This document shows positions 20,036-29,635 of a stretch of 64,000 nt of DNA, piece by piece. Location of the stretch: the NCBI RefSeq assembly GCF_014217785.1, contig NZ_CP048814.1:3906001-3970000 (forward strand). The letters run 5' to 3'. Under the pieces are notes generated by a model. It saw nothing but the letters and a program-made list of their open reading frames with translations. It ran no database searches and had not been told where the DNA came from. A program made the position numbers and the translations under genes. This stretch comes from Rhodococcus triatomae. GTDB lineage: Bacteria; Actinomycetota; Actinomycetes; Mycobacteriales; Mycobacteriaceae. The stretch's first letter is position 1. Each line of letters starts with the position of its first letter.

Positions 20036-21513
20036 GCACCGATCTGACCCGTCTCGACGCGGCCGTCCTGGCTGAGAAGATCCACAGTCGCGAGGTCTCC
20101 GCGGTCGAGGTCACCGAGGCCCACGTGCAGCGCATCGCCGAGGTCGACGGAGCGCTCAACGCATTCCTGCACGTGGCGGGCGAGTCGGCGCTCGTCACGG
20201 CCAAGGAGGTCGACAGCTCGCTCGATGCCGGGAACGCACCGGCCTCGGCGCTGGCCGGGGTGCCGCTCGCGCTCAAGGACATCTTCACCACCACGGACAT
20301 GCCGACGACGTGTGCCTCGAAGATTCTCGAAGGATGGGTCGCCCCGTACGACGCGACGCTCACCGTGAAGCTGCGCGAGGCCGGTATCCCGATCCTCGGG
20401 AAGACCAACCTCGACGAGTTCGCGATGGGATCGTCCACGGAGAACTCGGCGTACGGCCCGACCCGCAACCCGTGGGACACCACCCGGATTCCGGGCGGCT
20501 CCGGCGGTGGCAGCGCCGCGGCGCTCGCCTCGCACCAGGCCCCGCTCGCGATCGGCACCGACACGGGCGGGTCCATCCGGCAGCCCGCGGCGGTCACCGC
20601 GACGGTCGGTACCAAGCCCACCTACGGGACGGTGTCGCGCTTCGGGCTGGTGGCCTGCGCGTCGTCGCTGGATCAGGGTGGTCCGTGTGCCCGCACGGTG
20701 CTGGACACCGCGTTGCTGCACGAGGTCATCGCCGGCCACGACCCACGGGACTCGACCTCCATCGACGTGCCGGTGCGACCGGTGGTCGAGGCCGCCCGTC
20801 AGGGCGCGACCGGGGACCTGAAGGGGGTGCGCGTCGGTGTCGTCAAGGAATTGCACTCCGACAAGTACCAGGCCGGGGTCCTGTCGTCGTTCGATGCCGC
20901 TGTCGCTCAGCTCACCGAGCTGGGGGCGGAGGTCGTCGAGGTCTCGTGCCCGAGCTTCGATTACGCGCTCGCCTCGTACTACCTGATCCTGCCGAGCGAG
21001 GTGTCGTCGAACCTCGCTCGTTTCGATGCGATGCGGTACGGACTACGGGTCGACGAGCCGGGCATGAGCGCCGACCAGGTCATGGCGGCCACCCGCGAAG
21101 CGGGATTCGGACCGGAGGTCAAGCGCCGCATCATGATCGGCACGTACGCGCTGTCCGCCGGATACTACGACGCGTACTACGGCCAGGCGCTCAAGGTGCG
21201 CAGCCTGATCGCGCAGGACTTCGACCGCGCCTACGAACAGGTCGACGTCCTGGTGTCGCCGACCAGCCCGTTCACGCCCTGGAAGCTCGGGGAGAAGGTC
21301 GACGATCCGCTGGCGATGTACCTGTCCGATCTCTGCACGCTGCCGACGAACCTCGCCGGCCACTGCGCGATGTCGGTGCCCTCGGGGCTGTCCGAGGACG
21401 ACGGCCTGCCGGTGGGACTGCAGATCCTCGCTCCGGCCCTGGCCGACGAGCGGCTCTACCGGGTGGGTGCGGCGTTCGAGGCCGCCCGCGGACCGATCGG
21501 GTTGCCTGCCTGA
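20032..21513 (+). CDS. gatA: Asp-tRNA(Asn)/Glu-tRNA(Gln) amidotransferase subunit A
   Basis: The 493-residue glutaminase subunit frees ammonia from glutamine and channels it to GatB. It belongs to the amidase-signature family: [19 protein letters not shown] holds the catalytic lysine, [20 protein letters not shown] the cis-serine, and [20 protein letters not shown] the nucleophile serine. Length is normal. ATG 20032 overlaps gatC (ATGA). The last 58 bases overlap the 3' end of the convergent hydrolase gene on the other strand, which is unusual for the window. With gltX and tRNA-Gln in this window it forms the indirect route to Gln-tRNA. Confidence 0.96.
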   Translation: MSTDLTRLDAAVLAEKIHSREVSAVEVTEAHVQRIAEVDGALNAFLHVAGESALVTAKEVDSSLDAGNAPASALAGVPLALKDIFTTTDMPTTCASKILEGWVAPYDATLTVKLREAGIPILGKTNLDEFAMGSSTENSAYGPTRNPWDTTRIPGGSGGGSAAALASHQAPLAIGTDTGGSIRQPAAVTATVGTKPTYGTVSRFGLVACASSLDQGGPCARTVLDTALLHEVIAGHDPRDSTSIDVPVRPVVEAARQGATGDLKGVRVGVVKELHSDKYQAGVLSSFDAAVAQLTELGAEVVEVSCPSFDYALASYYLILPSEVSSNLARFDAMRYGLRVDEPGMSADQVMAATREAGFGPEVKRRIMIGTYALSAGYYDAYYGQALKVRSLIAQDFDRAYEQVDVLVSPTSPFTPWKLGEKVDDPLAMYLSDLCTLPTNLAGHCAMSVPSGLSEDDGLPVGLQILAPALADERLYRVGAAFEAARGPIGLPA

Positions 21514-22979
21514 ACCTCGGCTCCGCCCGGAGCCGCTGCGGGATTCGTGTCGGCGCAGACGGGGAGCTCGGTGCCCTGGTCGCTGCCGTACCGGTGCCCG
21601 TGGCCGGCGGGCACCGACAGCGCGGTCGCCAGGTCGAGGCTGGTCTGGAGGAAACTGATCCCGGGGATCCAGGAGGGCCGGGGCGCGTCCGTCCGGGTTC
21701 CCGTGAGATCCGGTGCGCGCCAGAGGAGCTGGGGCGACCAGTGCACCACGGGGTCGGAAGAGTTGGCGAGTACCGTCGCGTCCGGCGTGCGGACGGATCC
21801 GGCCGGCGGACCGGCCCACAGTGCGCCACAGACCAGTTCGTTCACGTCCCGGCCGTCGGAGACGGCATCGTCCGCCGAGCCGTCGAAGACGGCGTCGTCC
21901 GCCGAGCCGTCGAAGACGGCGTTGCCGCCGACGGCTCCGAGGCTCTGGCCGTACACGTACAGGTCCGGCCGGTCGCCCGCGGGCAGGGTTCCGATGTGTG
22001 TGGCCACGGCATGGAACAGGGCTCGCGCCGAGGTGTCGGCCGCGGAGCGGTCGAACAGGAAGGTGACCCAGCTCGGTGCCACCGAGTACTGCATGCCGAC
22101 GATCGCGACGTCCCCGGCGAAGCGCTCCTCGAACCCGGACGCGGCGTTCGCGTCGATCCAGCCGGATCCGGTCGGTACGGCCACCACCACGGCAGAGCGA
22201 TCGAACCCGCCTGCGCGACTCAGTTCCGCCACGGCGAGCGCGGCGCGTTCGTCGACGTCGGGTGCCGATTCGAGACCGACATAGGTGCGTACCGCGGTAT
22301 CGCCGTCGCTGACGAATCGGCGGCCCTGGGTGCCGAGCGATTCCCAGCTGACCCGGGATTCCGACGCGCCGGACAGGGTTGCCGACGCCGGCCGCGGCAG
22401 TGAGAGGTCGACGACCGAGTTCGCGGCACCGTAGGAGCGGGTGAACTGGTCCCACACCATCGGGCCGACGAACAGTTGGATCGTCACCGCGGAGACGGCG
22501 AGAGCGCTCGCGGAGCCCAGCGGTCCGAGGTGCCGGGCGACCCGGGCGACCCCCAGTCCCGTCGCACGCAGCGCCACGAACGTCGTGGCGGCGACCGCCG
22601 TCACGGTGAGCCAGTGCGCCGGCCCGGTGACCGGCAGGCCCATCGCCTGCCGGATGCCGTCCTGCCAGTGATCGGCGGCGAGGAGTATCGGACCGACACC
22701 CGCAGCCGCGGCGAGCAGAGCCAGCACCCGCGTGGACTGCCGCGAGCGTGGCAGCCACCCGATCCGCCGGGTCACCGGCCGGGTGGCGGCCAACGGAAGC
22801 AGCACCAGCGCGGCGAGAGCCCCGGTGAACAATCCCTGCAGGACCGGTCCGCGCGGCAGCAGTCCGGGAGCGAGGGAGGCGGCGACGGCGAGGAGCACGA
22901 CGACGGTCGTCCCGGCGCGCGGCAGTCGTACGGACGCGGCAGCGCTGTGCGGAAGTCGCGCGGCCGGCTGCGCGGTCAC
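21456..22979 (-). CDS. Membrane-anchored alpha/beta-hydrolase (Abhydrolase_9 family)
   Basis: A 507-residue protein. Residues 1-190 carry several hydrophobic segments ([90 protein letters not shown]), matching the N-terminal membrane domain of this family. The hydrolase part has the nucleophile elbow [16 protein letters not shown], and [12 protein letters not shown] and [15 protein letters not shown] as later conserved blocks. Substrates of the family are not known to me; lipid esters are likely. GTG 22979 overlaps the phospholipase stop (GTGA). A 27-bp tandem duplication lies just after the elbow, and the 3' end overlaps gatA. Confidence 0.8.
   Translation of the reverse strand: MTAQPAARLPHSAAASVRLPRAGTTVVVLLAVAASLAPGLLPRGPVLQGLFTGALAALVLLPLAATRPVTRRIGWLPRSRQSTRVLALLAAAAGVGPILLAADHWQDGIRQAMGLPVTGPAHWLTVTAVAATTFVALRATGLGVARVARHLGPLGSASALAVSAVTIQLFVGPMVWDQFTRSYGAANSVVDLSLPRPASATLSGASESRVSWESLGTQGRRFVSDGDTAVRTYVGLESAPDVDERAALAVAELSRAGGFDRSAVVVAVPTGSGWIDANAASGFEERFAGDVAIVGMQYSVAPSWVTFLFDRSAADTSARALFHAVATHIGTLPAGDRPDLYVYGQSLGAVGGNAVFDGSADDAVFDGSADDAVSDGRDVNELVCGALWAGPPAGSVRTPDATVLANSSDPVVHWSPQLLWRAPDLTGTRTDAPRPSWIPGISFLQTSLDLATALSVPAGHGHRYGSDQGTELPVCADTNPAAAPGGAEVQAGNPIGPRAASNAAPTR
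21861..21914. repeat. 27-bp in-frame tandem duplication inside the hydrolase gene
   Basis: Two adjacent 27-bp units (21861-21887 and 21888-21914) differ at one base. They encode two copies of a [13 protein letters not shown] acidic segment (about residues 356-373) directly after the nucleophile elbow of the hydrolase; a partial third copy follows. Confidence 0.85.
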
Positions 22980-23653
22980 GCCGTCACCGCCGCTGCGGAG
23001 TAGGACGCGGGAACGGCCTGCGGACGCCGTCGCCCGAGAGCGCCTCGGAGGGCGATCACCCCGAGAGCGGCCGCTCCACCGCCGAGCACGACCGCCGTGC
23101 CGGTCTCGTCGACCGGGGTGACGTAACCCTGCCGCCACGAGTTGCCACCGACCGCGGTGATCGCGACGTCCGCCATCGCCGAGCAGAAGGCCCGTGATCG
23201 TGGATCGGCGCGGACCTCGCAGGCAGCGTGCATGTCGGCGTCGAGCCGCTCGTCCAGGCTGCGCCTCGCCCACGGGCCGAGTTCGCCGCCGGATTCGCGC
23301 GCATAGCGCAGCAGGTCGTAGCCGAGGTCGTGGACCTTGCAGGCCGTGTCGAACTCGCCGGGAAGCGGTACCGGAGAGGAGCAGTCGCCGTACGGGTTGG
23401 CGAGCGTGCCGTCCACGGTGCGGGGGCGATAACCCATCACCGCGGCGAAGTCGCCGGGCACCGCGTCGGCGGCACGGCTGTCCCCGGCCGCGAGCGCCTG
23501 CACTGCCTGGGCAGCGGCCGGGTTTTCCCCTTCTCCGGCTGCAGCTCCGGCCCCGGTGTCCGCACCCGCCGCCGTTCCGCCGGCGACGACCGTTGCCGCT
23601 CCGAGTACCGCAAGCGCCGTCGCTGCTCTTCTCCACACTCTCCCCGTTGTCAT
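22976..23653 (-). CDS. Secreted prokaryotic phospholipase A2
   Basis: A 225-residue exported protein of the prokaryotic PLA2 family (PF09056 type). The N-terminus is a signal peptide (TALAVLGAATVVAGGTAAG). GDCSSPVPLPGEFDTACKVH contains the calcium-loop region, and CKVHDLGYDLLRY holds the catalytic His108-Asp109 pair. Further cysteines (CEVRADPRSRAFCSAM) would form the disulfides. A C-terminal hydrophobic stretch (TAVVLGGGAAALGVIALRGA) followed by arginines suggests that it stays in the membrane rather than being freely released. It is coupled by a 4-base overlap to the membrane hydrolase gene downstream. ATG 23653 is the natural start for the signal peptide. Confidence 0.85.
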   Translation of the reverse strand: MTTGRVWRRAATALAVLGAATVVAGGTAAGADTGAGAAAGEGENPAAAQAVQALAAGDSRAADAVPGDFAAVMGYRPRTVDGTLANPYGDCSSPVPLPGEFDTACKVHDLGYDLLRYARESGGELGPWARRSLDERLDADMHAACEVRADPRSRAFCSAMADVAITAVGGNSWRQGYVTPVDETGTAVVLGGGAAALGVIALRGALGRRRPQAVPASYSAAAVTA

Positions 23654-23818
23654 GGATTCGACGCTAGAAACGCCCGGTACCTCCCCACATCACCCGCGGG
23701 AGCGGTTCCGCGGCACCGTGCCGGGGGCAGGCGGACGGGTCTCTGATACCTGGGTGGCAGGGCAAGTTCACCCGTGGGTATGAGGACGCGCAGCGGCTGG
23801 ACTTCCTAGGGTCGAGGC

Positions 23819-24991
23819 GTGAAGAAGTATGTGCGAAGCGCCGCGCGGTCACTGTCGGTGTCGCAGTGGGTCAACATCGTCATCCTGCTCGTCACCGCGA
23901 TCCTGTACGCGGTGGCGTGGCCGACCCTGCACGTCACCCACGAGGTTCCCGCGCCGGTGCAGCCGATCGTCGGCGCGCTGGCGGCGTGGCCGTTCATCCT
24001 CATCCGCGCGAATCCGGCTCTCGGGTGGGCGATATCGGCGGTGGCCGCGCTGGTGATCCCACGAGTGTTCGAGCACGTCCCCGGATCCGACTATCACTAC
24101 CCGTGGCAGGTCGTGCACATCATCGTGATCATGTGCCTGCTGGCGGCCGTCGCGTTGCGCGCCGCCGTCCCGATCGTCGCGGTGGCATGGGCGTCGACCG
24201 TGTTGCTCTTCTTCGCGGACACGCCGGGTGAGGACGGGCGGGGATGGGCCGTGGGACTCACCGCCCTGGTCGCGTTCTGTCTGCTGATCCGGTGGCTGGT
24301 GCTCTCGCGGCGTCAGCTCGCCCGCAAGGAGGAGGAGAACGAACTCGAGCGAGCGCGCAGGACGATTCTCGAGGAGCGCACCCGCATCGCTCGCGACCTG
24401 CACGACGTGGTCGCCCATCACATGTCGATGGTCGTGGTGCAGGCCCAGAGCGCGCCGTACCGGATTCCCGACGTGTCCGACGAGGTCCGTGCCGAGTTCG
24501 AATCGATCGGTGCGTCGGGCCGTGCCGCGCTCAACGAGATTCGCGGAATGCTCGGTGTGCTGCGCAGCGACGGTCAGCTCGCGGAGCATGCACCGCAGCC
24601 CGGACTCGGGCAGGTCGACGAACTGTTCGAGGCGACCCGCAGAGCCGGGATACCGTTGCAGGTCAGCGTCACCGGTGATCCCGTCGGCCTCTCGGAGGCG
24701 ACCGGTCTGGTGGTGTACCGGATCCTGCAGGAATCTCTGGCCAATGCCGCCCGTCATGCGCCGGGTGCGCAGATCGTCGTCGACGTCTCCTACACGGACC
24801 CGGTGTCCGTCATCGTCGCGAACGGTCCGTCGCCGAGTTCGCATCCGCCGGCGCATCCGGAGTCTGCGGGCGGACACGGCATCGTCGGTATGCGCGAGCG
24901 CGCTCGCGCCGTCGGTGCGCTGTTCTCCGCCGGTCCGGACGGCAAGGGGGGCTTCATGGTCCGCGCAGAGTTTCCCGGACTCTCCGCCTAG
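23819..24991 (+). CDS. Sensor histidine kinase (NarL-type partner, HisKA_3)
   Basis: A 390-residue kinase. The first 165 residues have about five membrane segments (WVNIVILLVTAILYAVAW, LGWAISAVAALVIPRVF, VVHIIVIMCLLAAVALRAA, VGLTALVAFCLLIRWLVL). The dimerisation domain is RTRIARDLHDVVAHHMSMV with phospho-acceptor His195. A HATPase_c domain follows (VVYRILQESLANAARHAPGA as the N box, GGHGIVGMRERARAVGALF as the G box). There is no large extracellular sensor, so it may sense within the membrane. GTG 23819 is used. It is divergent from the phospholipase/hydrolase pair and followed after nine bases by its response regulator. Confidence 0.9.
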   Translation: MKKYVRSAARSLSVSQWVNIVILLVTAILYAVAWPTLHVTHEVPAPVQPIVGALAAWPFILIRANPALGWAISAVAALVIPRVFEHVPGSDYHYPWQVVHIIVIMCLLAAVALRAAVPIVAVAWASTVLLFFADTPGEDGRGWAVGLTALVAFCLLIRWLVLSRRQLARKEEENELERARRTILEERTRIARDLHDVVAHHMSMVVVQAQSAPYRIPDVSDEVRAEFESIGASGRAALNEIRGMLGVLRSDGQLAEHAPQPGLGQVDELFEATRRAGIPLQVSVTGDPVGLSEATGLVVYRILQESLANAARHAPGAQIVVDVSYTDPVSVIVANGPSPSSHPPAHPESAGGHGIVGMRERARAVGALFSAGPDGKGGFMVRAEFPGLSA

Positions 24992-25000
24992 GCTGGGGCG

Positions 25001-25663
25001 GTGGCGATCACCGTTTTCATCGCAGACGACCAGGCGATGGTCCGGCAGGGCTTCGGGGCCCTGCTGGCCGCGCAGCCGGACATCACCGTCATCGGGGACG
25101 CGCCGGACGGCCGGAGCGCGGTCCGCGAGGTCGAGCGGTTGCGCCCGGATGTCGTCCTCATGGATGTGCGGATGCCGGAGCTCAACGGGCTCGATGCCGC
25201 TCGGGAGATCCTCGCCTCCCGGTTCGATCCACCGGTACGGGTCCTGATGCTCACCACCTTCGACATCGACGACTACGTGTACGAGGCGCTGTCGATCGGT
25301 GCCAGCGGGTTCATGCTCAAGGATGCGCCTGCGGAGGAACTGATCCGGGCGGTGCACGTCGTCGCGGACGGGGAGGCTCTGCTCGCGCCGACGGTCACGC
25401 GCCGTCTGATCGCGCAGGTCACGGCGCGGCGGACGCCGGCACGGCGCGAGCCCGCGGCGCTGGGCGCCCTGACGCCCCGGGAACGGGAAGTGCTCGAGCT
25501 GATCGCGCGGGGGCTGTCGAACACCGAGATCGCCGAACATCTGTTCGTCGCCGAGCAGACGGTGAAGACTCACGTGGGCAAGGTGTTGTCGAAACTCGGA
25601 CTGCGCGATCGGGCACAGGCGGTCGTGCTGGCGTACGAGTCGGGTGTCGTCACGCCCGGGTAG
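25001..25663 (+). CDS. LuxR/NarL-family response regulator
   Basis: A 220-residue two-component regulator. The receiver has the acidic pair in [17 protein letters not shown], phospho-acceptor Asp55 in [14 protein letters not shown], Thr in [15 protein letters not shown] and Lys in [13 protein letters not shown]. The C-terminal LuxR helix-turn-helix is [20 protein letters not shown] followed by [23 protein letters not shown] 25001 starts nine bases after the kinase, so they are co-transcribed. Target genes are not visible; the divergent phospholipase/hydrolase pair is the nearest candidate. Confidence 0.92.
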   Translation: MAITVFIADDQAMVRQGFGALLAAQPDITVIGDAPDGRSAVREVERLRPDVVLMDVRMPELNGLDAAREILASRFDPPVRVLMLTTFDIDDYVYEALSIGASGFMLKDAPAEELIRAVHVVADGEALLAPTVTRRLIAQVTARRTPARREPAALGALTPREREVLELIARGLSNTEIAEHLFVAEQTVKTHVGKVLSKLGLRDRAQAVVLAYESGVVTPG

Positions 25664-25772
25664 ACCGTCGAGCTCGTCGCGCGGCGGGAACGGCCGCCAG
25701 GCGATACGTTCGAGACAGCGGCCGGGTCGGGTCGCGGCAACTGGACACGACGTGCGGACGGCGGGTACCCGA

Positions 25773-26804
25773 ATGCGTATAGGAATCCTCACCGGTGGCG
25801 GCGACTGCCCGGGCCTGAACGCGGTGATCCGCGCGGTGGTGCGGACCGCGGAGGGGCGGTACGGAAGCACGGTCGTCGGCTTCCGCGACGGCTGGCGCGG
25901 TCTGCTCGAGGATCGCAAGATCAAACTCGCCGACGACGAGCGCACCGATCGGATCCTCACCCGTGGCGGCACGATCCTCGGCACGGCGCGGGTCAACCCC
26001 GACAAGCTGCGCGCCGGGCTCGATCAGATCCGTCGGACGCTCGACGACAACGGGATCGAGGCACTCGTCCCGATCGGCGGCGAGGGGACCCTGACCGCGG
26101 CGAACTGGCTGTCCGAAGCCGGGGTCCCGGTGGTCGGTGTCCCGAAGACGATCGACAACGACATCGACTGCACCGACGTGACGTTCGGATTCGACACCGC
26201 ACTGTCGGTGGCCTCCGACGCGATCGACCGGTTGCACACCACCGCGGAGTCGCACCAGCGCGTGATGCTGGTGGAGGTGATGGGGCGGCACGCCGGGTGG
26301 ATCGCGCTGGGTTCCGGGCTCGCAACGGGCGCGCACCTGACGTTGGTGCCCGAGGTCCCGTTCGATGTCGGCGAGGTCTGCGACATGATCAAGAAGCGGT
26401 TCCAGCGCGGCGATTCCCACTTCATCTGCGTCGTCGCCGAGGGCGCGACTCCGATCCCCGAATCCATGACGCTGCGTGAGGGCGGCATCGACGAGTTCGG
26501 TCACAAGATCTTCACCGGCGTCGCCCAGCAACTCGGCGAGGAGATCGCGCGGCGGATCGGCAAGGAAACCCGGACGACTGTGCTCGGGCACGTGCAGCGC
26601 GGCGGCACACCCACCCCGCACGACCGGGTGCTGGCGACGCGGTTCGGGGTGCATGCCGCGGACGCCGTTCACCGGGGCGACTTCGGTCAGATGGTGGCCC
26701 TGCACGGGACGGCGATCGAGCTGGTCTCCCTCGCGGACGCCACCCGCCGTCTCAAGACGGTGCCGCCGGAGCGATACGCCGAGGCCGCTGCGTTCTTCGG
26801 CTGA
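25773..26804 (+). CDS. pfkA: 6-phosphofructokinase
   Basis: A 343-residue group-III-type phosphofructokinase, phosphorylating fructose-6-phosphate in glycolysis. [20 protein letters not shown] is the nucleotide loop; [17 protein letters not shown] is the phosphate-binding motif (with Glu where E. coli PfkA has Asp); [20 protein letters not shown] contains the catalytic aspartate; [19 protein letters not shown] follows. GTG/ATG choice: ATG 25773 gives the same length as M. tuberculosis PfkA (343). It lies between gatA and gatB as in mycobacteria, although extra genes have been inserted on the gatA side. Whether ATP or pyrophosphate is the donor was judged from family, not tested. Confidence 0.93.
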   Translation: MRIGILTGGGDCPGLNAVIRAVVRTAEGRYGSTVVGFRDGWRGLLEDRKIKLADDERTDRILTRGGTILGTARVNPDKLRAGLDQIRRTLDDNGIEALVPIGGEGTLTAANWLSEAGVPVVGVPKTIDNDIDCTDVTFGFDTALSVASDAIDRLHTTAESHQRVMLVEVMGRHAGWIALGSGLATGAHLTLVPEVPFDVGEVCDMIKKRFQRGDSHFICVVAEGATPIPESMTLREGGIDEFGHKIFTGVAQQLGEEIARRIGKETRTTVLGHVQRGGTPTPHDRVLATRFGVHAADAVHRGDFGQMVALHGTAIELVSLADATRRLKTVPPERYAEAAAFFG

Positions 26805-26861
26805 GCGTCCGGTCGAAGACCGCACCGACCGCGCCCGACGGGACCGCCTAAAATCATCGAC

Positions 26862-28370
26862 ATGACTGCCCTGGATGCACCGGCCCTCCTCGCCTACGAC
26901 GATGTGCTCGCCACATACGAGCCGGTACTCGGCATGGAGGTGCACGTCGAACTGGGCACTGGCACCAAGATGTTCTGCGGATGCCCGACGGCGTTCGGCG
27001 CCGAGCCCAACACGCAGGTGTGCCCGGTGTGCCTCGGTCTCCCCGGCTCGCTGCCGGTGGTCAACGAGGCTGCCGTGGAGTCGGCGATCCGGATCGGGCT
27101 CGCGCTGAACTGTTCGATCACCCCGTGGGGCAGGTTCGCGCGCAAGAACTACTTCTACCCCGACCAGCCGAAGAACTACCAGATCTCGCAGTACGACGAG
27201 CCGATCGCCACCGACGGCCACCTCGACGTGGTTCTAGACGACGGCACCACCTGGCGGGTGGAGATCGAGCGCGCCCACATGGAAGAGGACACCGGAAAGT
27301 CGCTGCACGTCGGTGGCGCCACCGGACGGATCCACGGCGCGAGTCACTCGCTGCTCGACTACAACCGGGCCGGGGTACCGCTGGTGGAGATCGTCACCCG
27401 GCCGATCACCGGTGCCGGTGCCCGCGCTCCCGAGGTGGCCCGCGCCTACGTGACGGCCCTGCGCGACCTGCTGAAGGCGCTCGACGTGTCCGATGTGCGG
27501 ATGGACCAGGGCTCGCTGCGCTGTGACGCGAACGTCTCGCTCATGCCGATCGGCGCCGACGTGTTCGGTACCCGGACCGAGACGAAGAACGTCAACTCGC
27601 TCAAGAGCGTGGAGGTCGCCGTCCGCTACGAGATGTGCCGGCAGGGCGCGGTGCTCGAGGCCGGTGGCGAGATCGTGCAGGAGACCCGGCACTTCCACGA
27701 GTCGGACGGCACGACGTCCCCGGGCCGCCGCAAGGAGACCGCGGAGGACTACCGGTACTTCCCGGAGCCCGATCTGGAGCCCGTGGCACCGAGTGAGGAA
27801 CTCGTCGAACGGCTCCGGGGGACTCTCCCGGAACTCCCGTGGCTGCGTCGCGCCAGGATCCAGGCCGAGTGGGAGGTCTCCGACGAGGTCATGCGGGATC
27901 TGGTCAACGCCGGCGCCCTCGACCTCGTCATCGCGACCGTCGACGCCGGTGCACCGTCCGCCGCCGCTCGCTCGTGGTGGGTGTCCTACCTCGCCCAGCA
28001 GGCGAACACCCGCGGCGTCGAACTCGCCGATCTGCCCATCACCCCGGCCCAGGTGGCCAAGGTGATCGAGTTCGTCGAGAACGGCACGCTGAACAACAAG
28101 GTGGCGCGCCAACTGGTCGATCACGTGCTCGCGGGCGAGGGGGAGCCGGAGGAGATCGTCGTCGCGCGCGAGATGGTCGTCGAGCGGGACGACTCCAAGC
28201 TTCAGGCAGAGGTCGACAAGGCACTCGAAGCCAATCCGGACATCGCCGAGAAGATCCGGTCCGGCAAGGTCGCGGCGGCGGGCAAGATCGTCGGTGACGT
28301 GATGAAGGCGACGCGCGGTCAGGCGGACCCGGCCCGGGTCAAGGAACTCGTCCTGCAGGCCTGCAGCTGA
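26862..28370 (+). CDS. gatB: Asp-tRNA(Asn)/Glu-tRNA(Gln) amidotransferase subunit B
   Basis: The 502-residue kinase/amidotransferase subunit activates the glutamyl or aspartyl group on mischarged tRNA and adds ammonia. [40 protein letters not shown] (zinc cysteines) and [20 protein letters not shown] are the cradle-domain signatures; [13 protein letters not shown] holds metal-binding acidic residues. The C-terminal YqeY-like tail ([20 protein letters not shown]) binds tRNA. Length is normal. It is 57 bp after pfkA and ends in a terminator hairpin shared with lppZ. Confidence 0.96.
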   Translation: MTALDAPALLAYDDVLATYEPVLGMEVHVELGTGTKMFCGCPTAFGAEPNTQVCPVCLGLPGSLPVVNEAAVESAIRIGLALNCSITPWGRFARKNYFYPDQPKNYQISQYDEPIATDGHLDVVLDDGTTWRVEIERAHMEEDTGKSLHVGGATGRIHGASHSLLDYNRAGVPLVEIVTRPITGAGARAPEVARAYVTALRDLLKALDVSDVRMDQGSLRCDANVSLMPIGADVFGTRTETKNVNSLKSVEVAVRYEMCRQGAVLEAGGEIVQETRHFHESDGTTSPGRRKETAEDYRYFPEPDLEPVAPSEELVERLRGTLPELPWLRRARIQAEWEVSDEVMRDLVNAGALDLVIATVDAGAPSAAARSWWVSYLAQQANTRGVELADLPITPAQVAKVIEFVENGTLNNKVARQLVDHVLAGEGEPEEIVVAREMVVERDDSKLQAEVDKALEANPDIAEKIRSGKVAAAGKIVGDVMKATRGQADPARVKELVLQACS

Positions 28371-28373
28371 GAC

Positions 28374-28412
28374 GGCCCGCCCGGCTCCGCGTGAGGGGGA
28401 GCCGGCCGGGCC
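28374..28412. terminator. Terminator between gatB and lppZ (convergent)
   Basis: Inverted repeat with 15-base arms (28374-28388 and 28398-28412), 14 of 15 pairs matching, loop of nine bases. It could stop transcripts from both sides. Confidence 0.65.
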
Positions 28413-28419
28413 GCGGCGG

Positions 28420-29547
28420 TCAGTCCGCGCTGCCTCCGCCGGCGGGCATGGGCATCTTGACGACCCTGTCGTCGGTGGGCGTGGGCGCACCGTCGGTCTT
28501 GTTCGCGGTGCTCGCCCAGACGTGGCCGTCGGGGGCGATCGCGGCGCCCTCGAGGCGTCCGTAGCGATCCTGTGCGAGCTGCGCCGGTGCGGCGGTCACC
28601 GCTCCCGACCCCGGATCGGCGGTGAGCGCGGTCATGGCCTGGCCGGCGGACAGGGACACGGCGACGACGTCCTCGGCCGCCACGCACCCACCGACGCCGG
28701 GCCGGTCCTGCCAGGTCCACACCGTGGCGGGCAGGCCGCCCTCGGCCGGTATCCGCTGCAGCCGGTCCTCGAGCGCCGTGCGATCGGTCATCCACACCGC
28801 GATCCCGGGATCGACACAGAGTCCGCCCGCGTTGCCGATGCCGGATGCGACGACCTCGGGTGCGGGGGCGCCTCCCGGATCGAACGAGCGCAGACGCAGC
28901 AGTTTTCCCGCGAGCGACCCCGGGTCGGCCGCCGCCGCCGGATTACCGGTGTCGCCGGTCAGCACCATCAGCTCGTGCGGGGAGGCGAACTCGAGGGCTC
29001 CACGGTTTCCGTTGGCGCCCTTGGGTATTCCGCCGAGTACGACCTTGGGGGTGTCGCCGGGGGCGATGCGCACCACGCGATTGTCCGAGCCGGTGGTGAC
29101 GTAGGCGTAGAGCAGATTGTCCTCGACGAAGCTCGGCGAGAGCGCGATGTCGAGTAGTCCGCCGTCCGAGCCGCCGTCGACGTCCACTCGTGCGATCTCA
29201 CGGGGTTCCTGCTCGGGCCGCACTTCGAGGATGCGGCCGGTGCGCCGTTCGGCGACGAGCGCGCTCTGGGCGTCGGGCAGGACGACCAGGCCACCGGTGG
29301 TGTCGAGGCACGTCGCCACGACACTCGGGTCCGGGTCGTCGCAGGGACCCAGCGGACCCGGCGGAGGCGGTGGTGCCGACGTGTCCGGCGTGGGCGCCTC
29401 GGGACGGACGTCCGCTCCGGACTGCGGGGACGGCTCGGGAGTGAAGGGAGAGGACGTCGAATCGTCGAACCGGGCACACCCCGCGACCAGCACCGCCGCT
29501 GCGCACACCGCCACCAGGGGCGCCCACCGTTTCCCGACCGCTTTCAT
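28420..29547 (-). CDS. lppZ: LppZ-like lipoprotein, glucose/sorbosone dehydrogenase-like propeller
   Basis: A 375-residue lipoprotein. KAVGKRWAPLVAVCAAAVLVAGCARF is a signal peptide with lipobox VAGC. A Pro/Ser-rich linker (residues 26-70) precedes a beta-propeller similar to soluble aldose-sugar dehydrogenases: GGLLDIALSPSFVEDNLLYA, NRGALEFASPHELMVLTGD, GNAGGLCVDPGIAVWMTD and LEGAAIAPDGHVWASTANK. It is therefore an envelope protein; whether it still binds PQQ cannot be judged. Position and size (373) match LppZ (Rv3006). It is divergent from the DoxX gene. Confidence 0.85.
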   Translation of the reverse strand: MKAVGKRWAPLVAVCAAAVLVAGCARFDDSTSSPFTPEPSPQSGADVRPEAPTPDTSAPPPPPGPLGPCDDPDPSVVATCLDTTGGLVVLPDAQSALVAERRTGRILEVRPEQEPREIARVDVDGGSDGGLLDIALSPSFVEDNLLYAYVTTGSDNRVVRIAPGDTPKVVLGGIPKGANGNRGALEFASPHELMVLTGDTGNPAAAADPGSLAGKLLRLRSFDPGGAPAPEVVASGIGNAGGLCVDPGIAVWMTDRTALEDRLQRIPAEGGLPATVWTWQDRPGVGGCVAAEDVVAVSLSAGQAMTALTADPGSGAVTAAPAQLAQDRYGRLEGAAIAPDGHVWASTANKTDGAPTPTDDRVVKMPMPAGGGSAD

Positions 29548-29635
29548 GGTGCAGACGTTACGTAACGATTCGTCGTCACCGCCACGCCGGGCGTATTTGA
29601 CGAGGTAGCACCCGGCGGAGGCCTACCCTGAGGAG

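Noticed and set aside
21456-23636. One 726-residue hydrolase gene
   Set aside because: The first 219 codons are an off-frame reading of the phospholipase A2 gene; GTG 22979 with a GTGA overlap is the real start.
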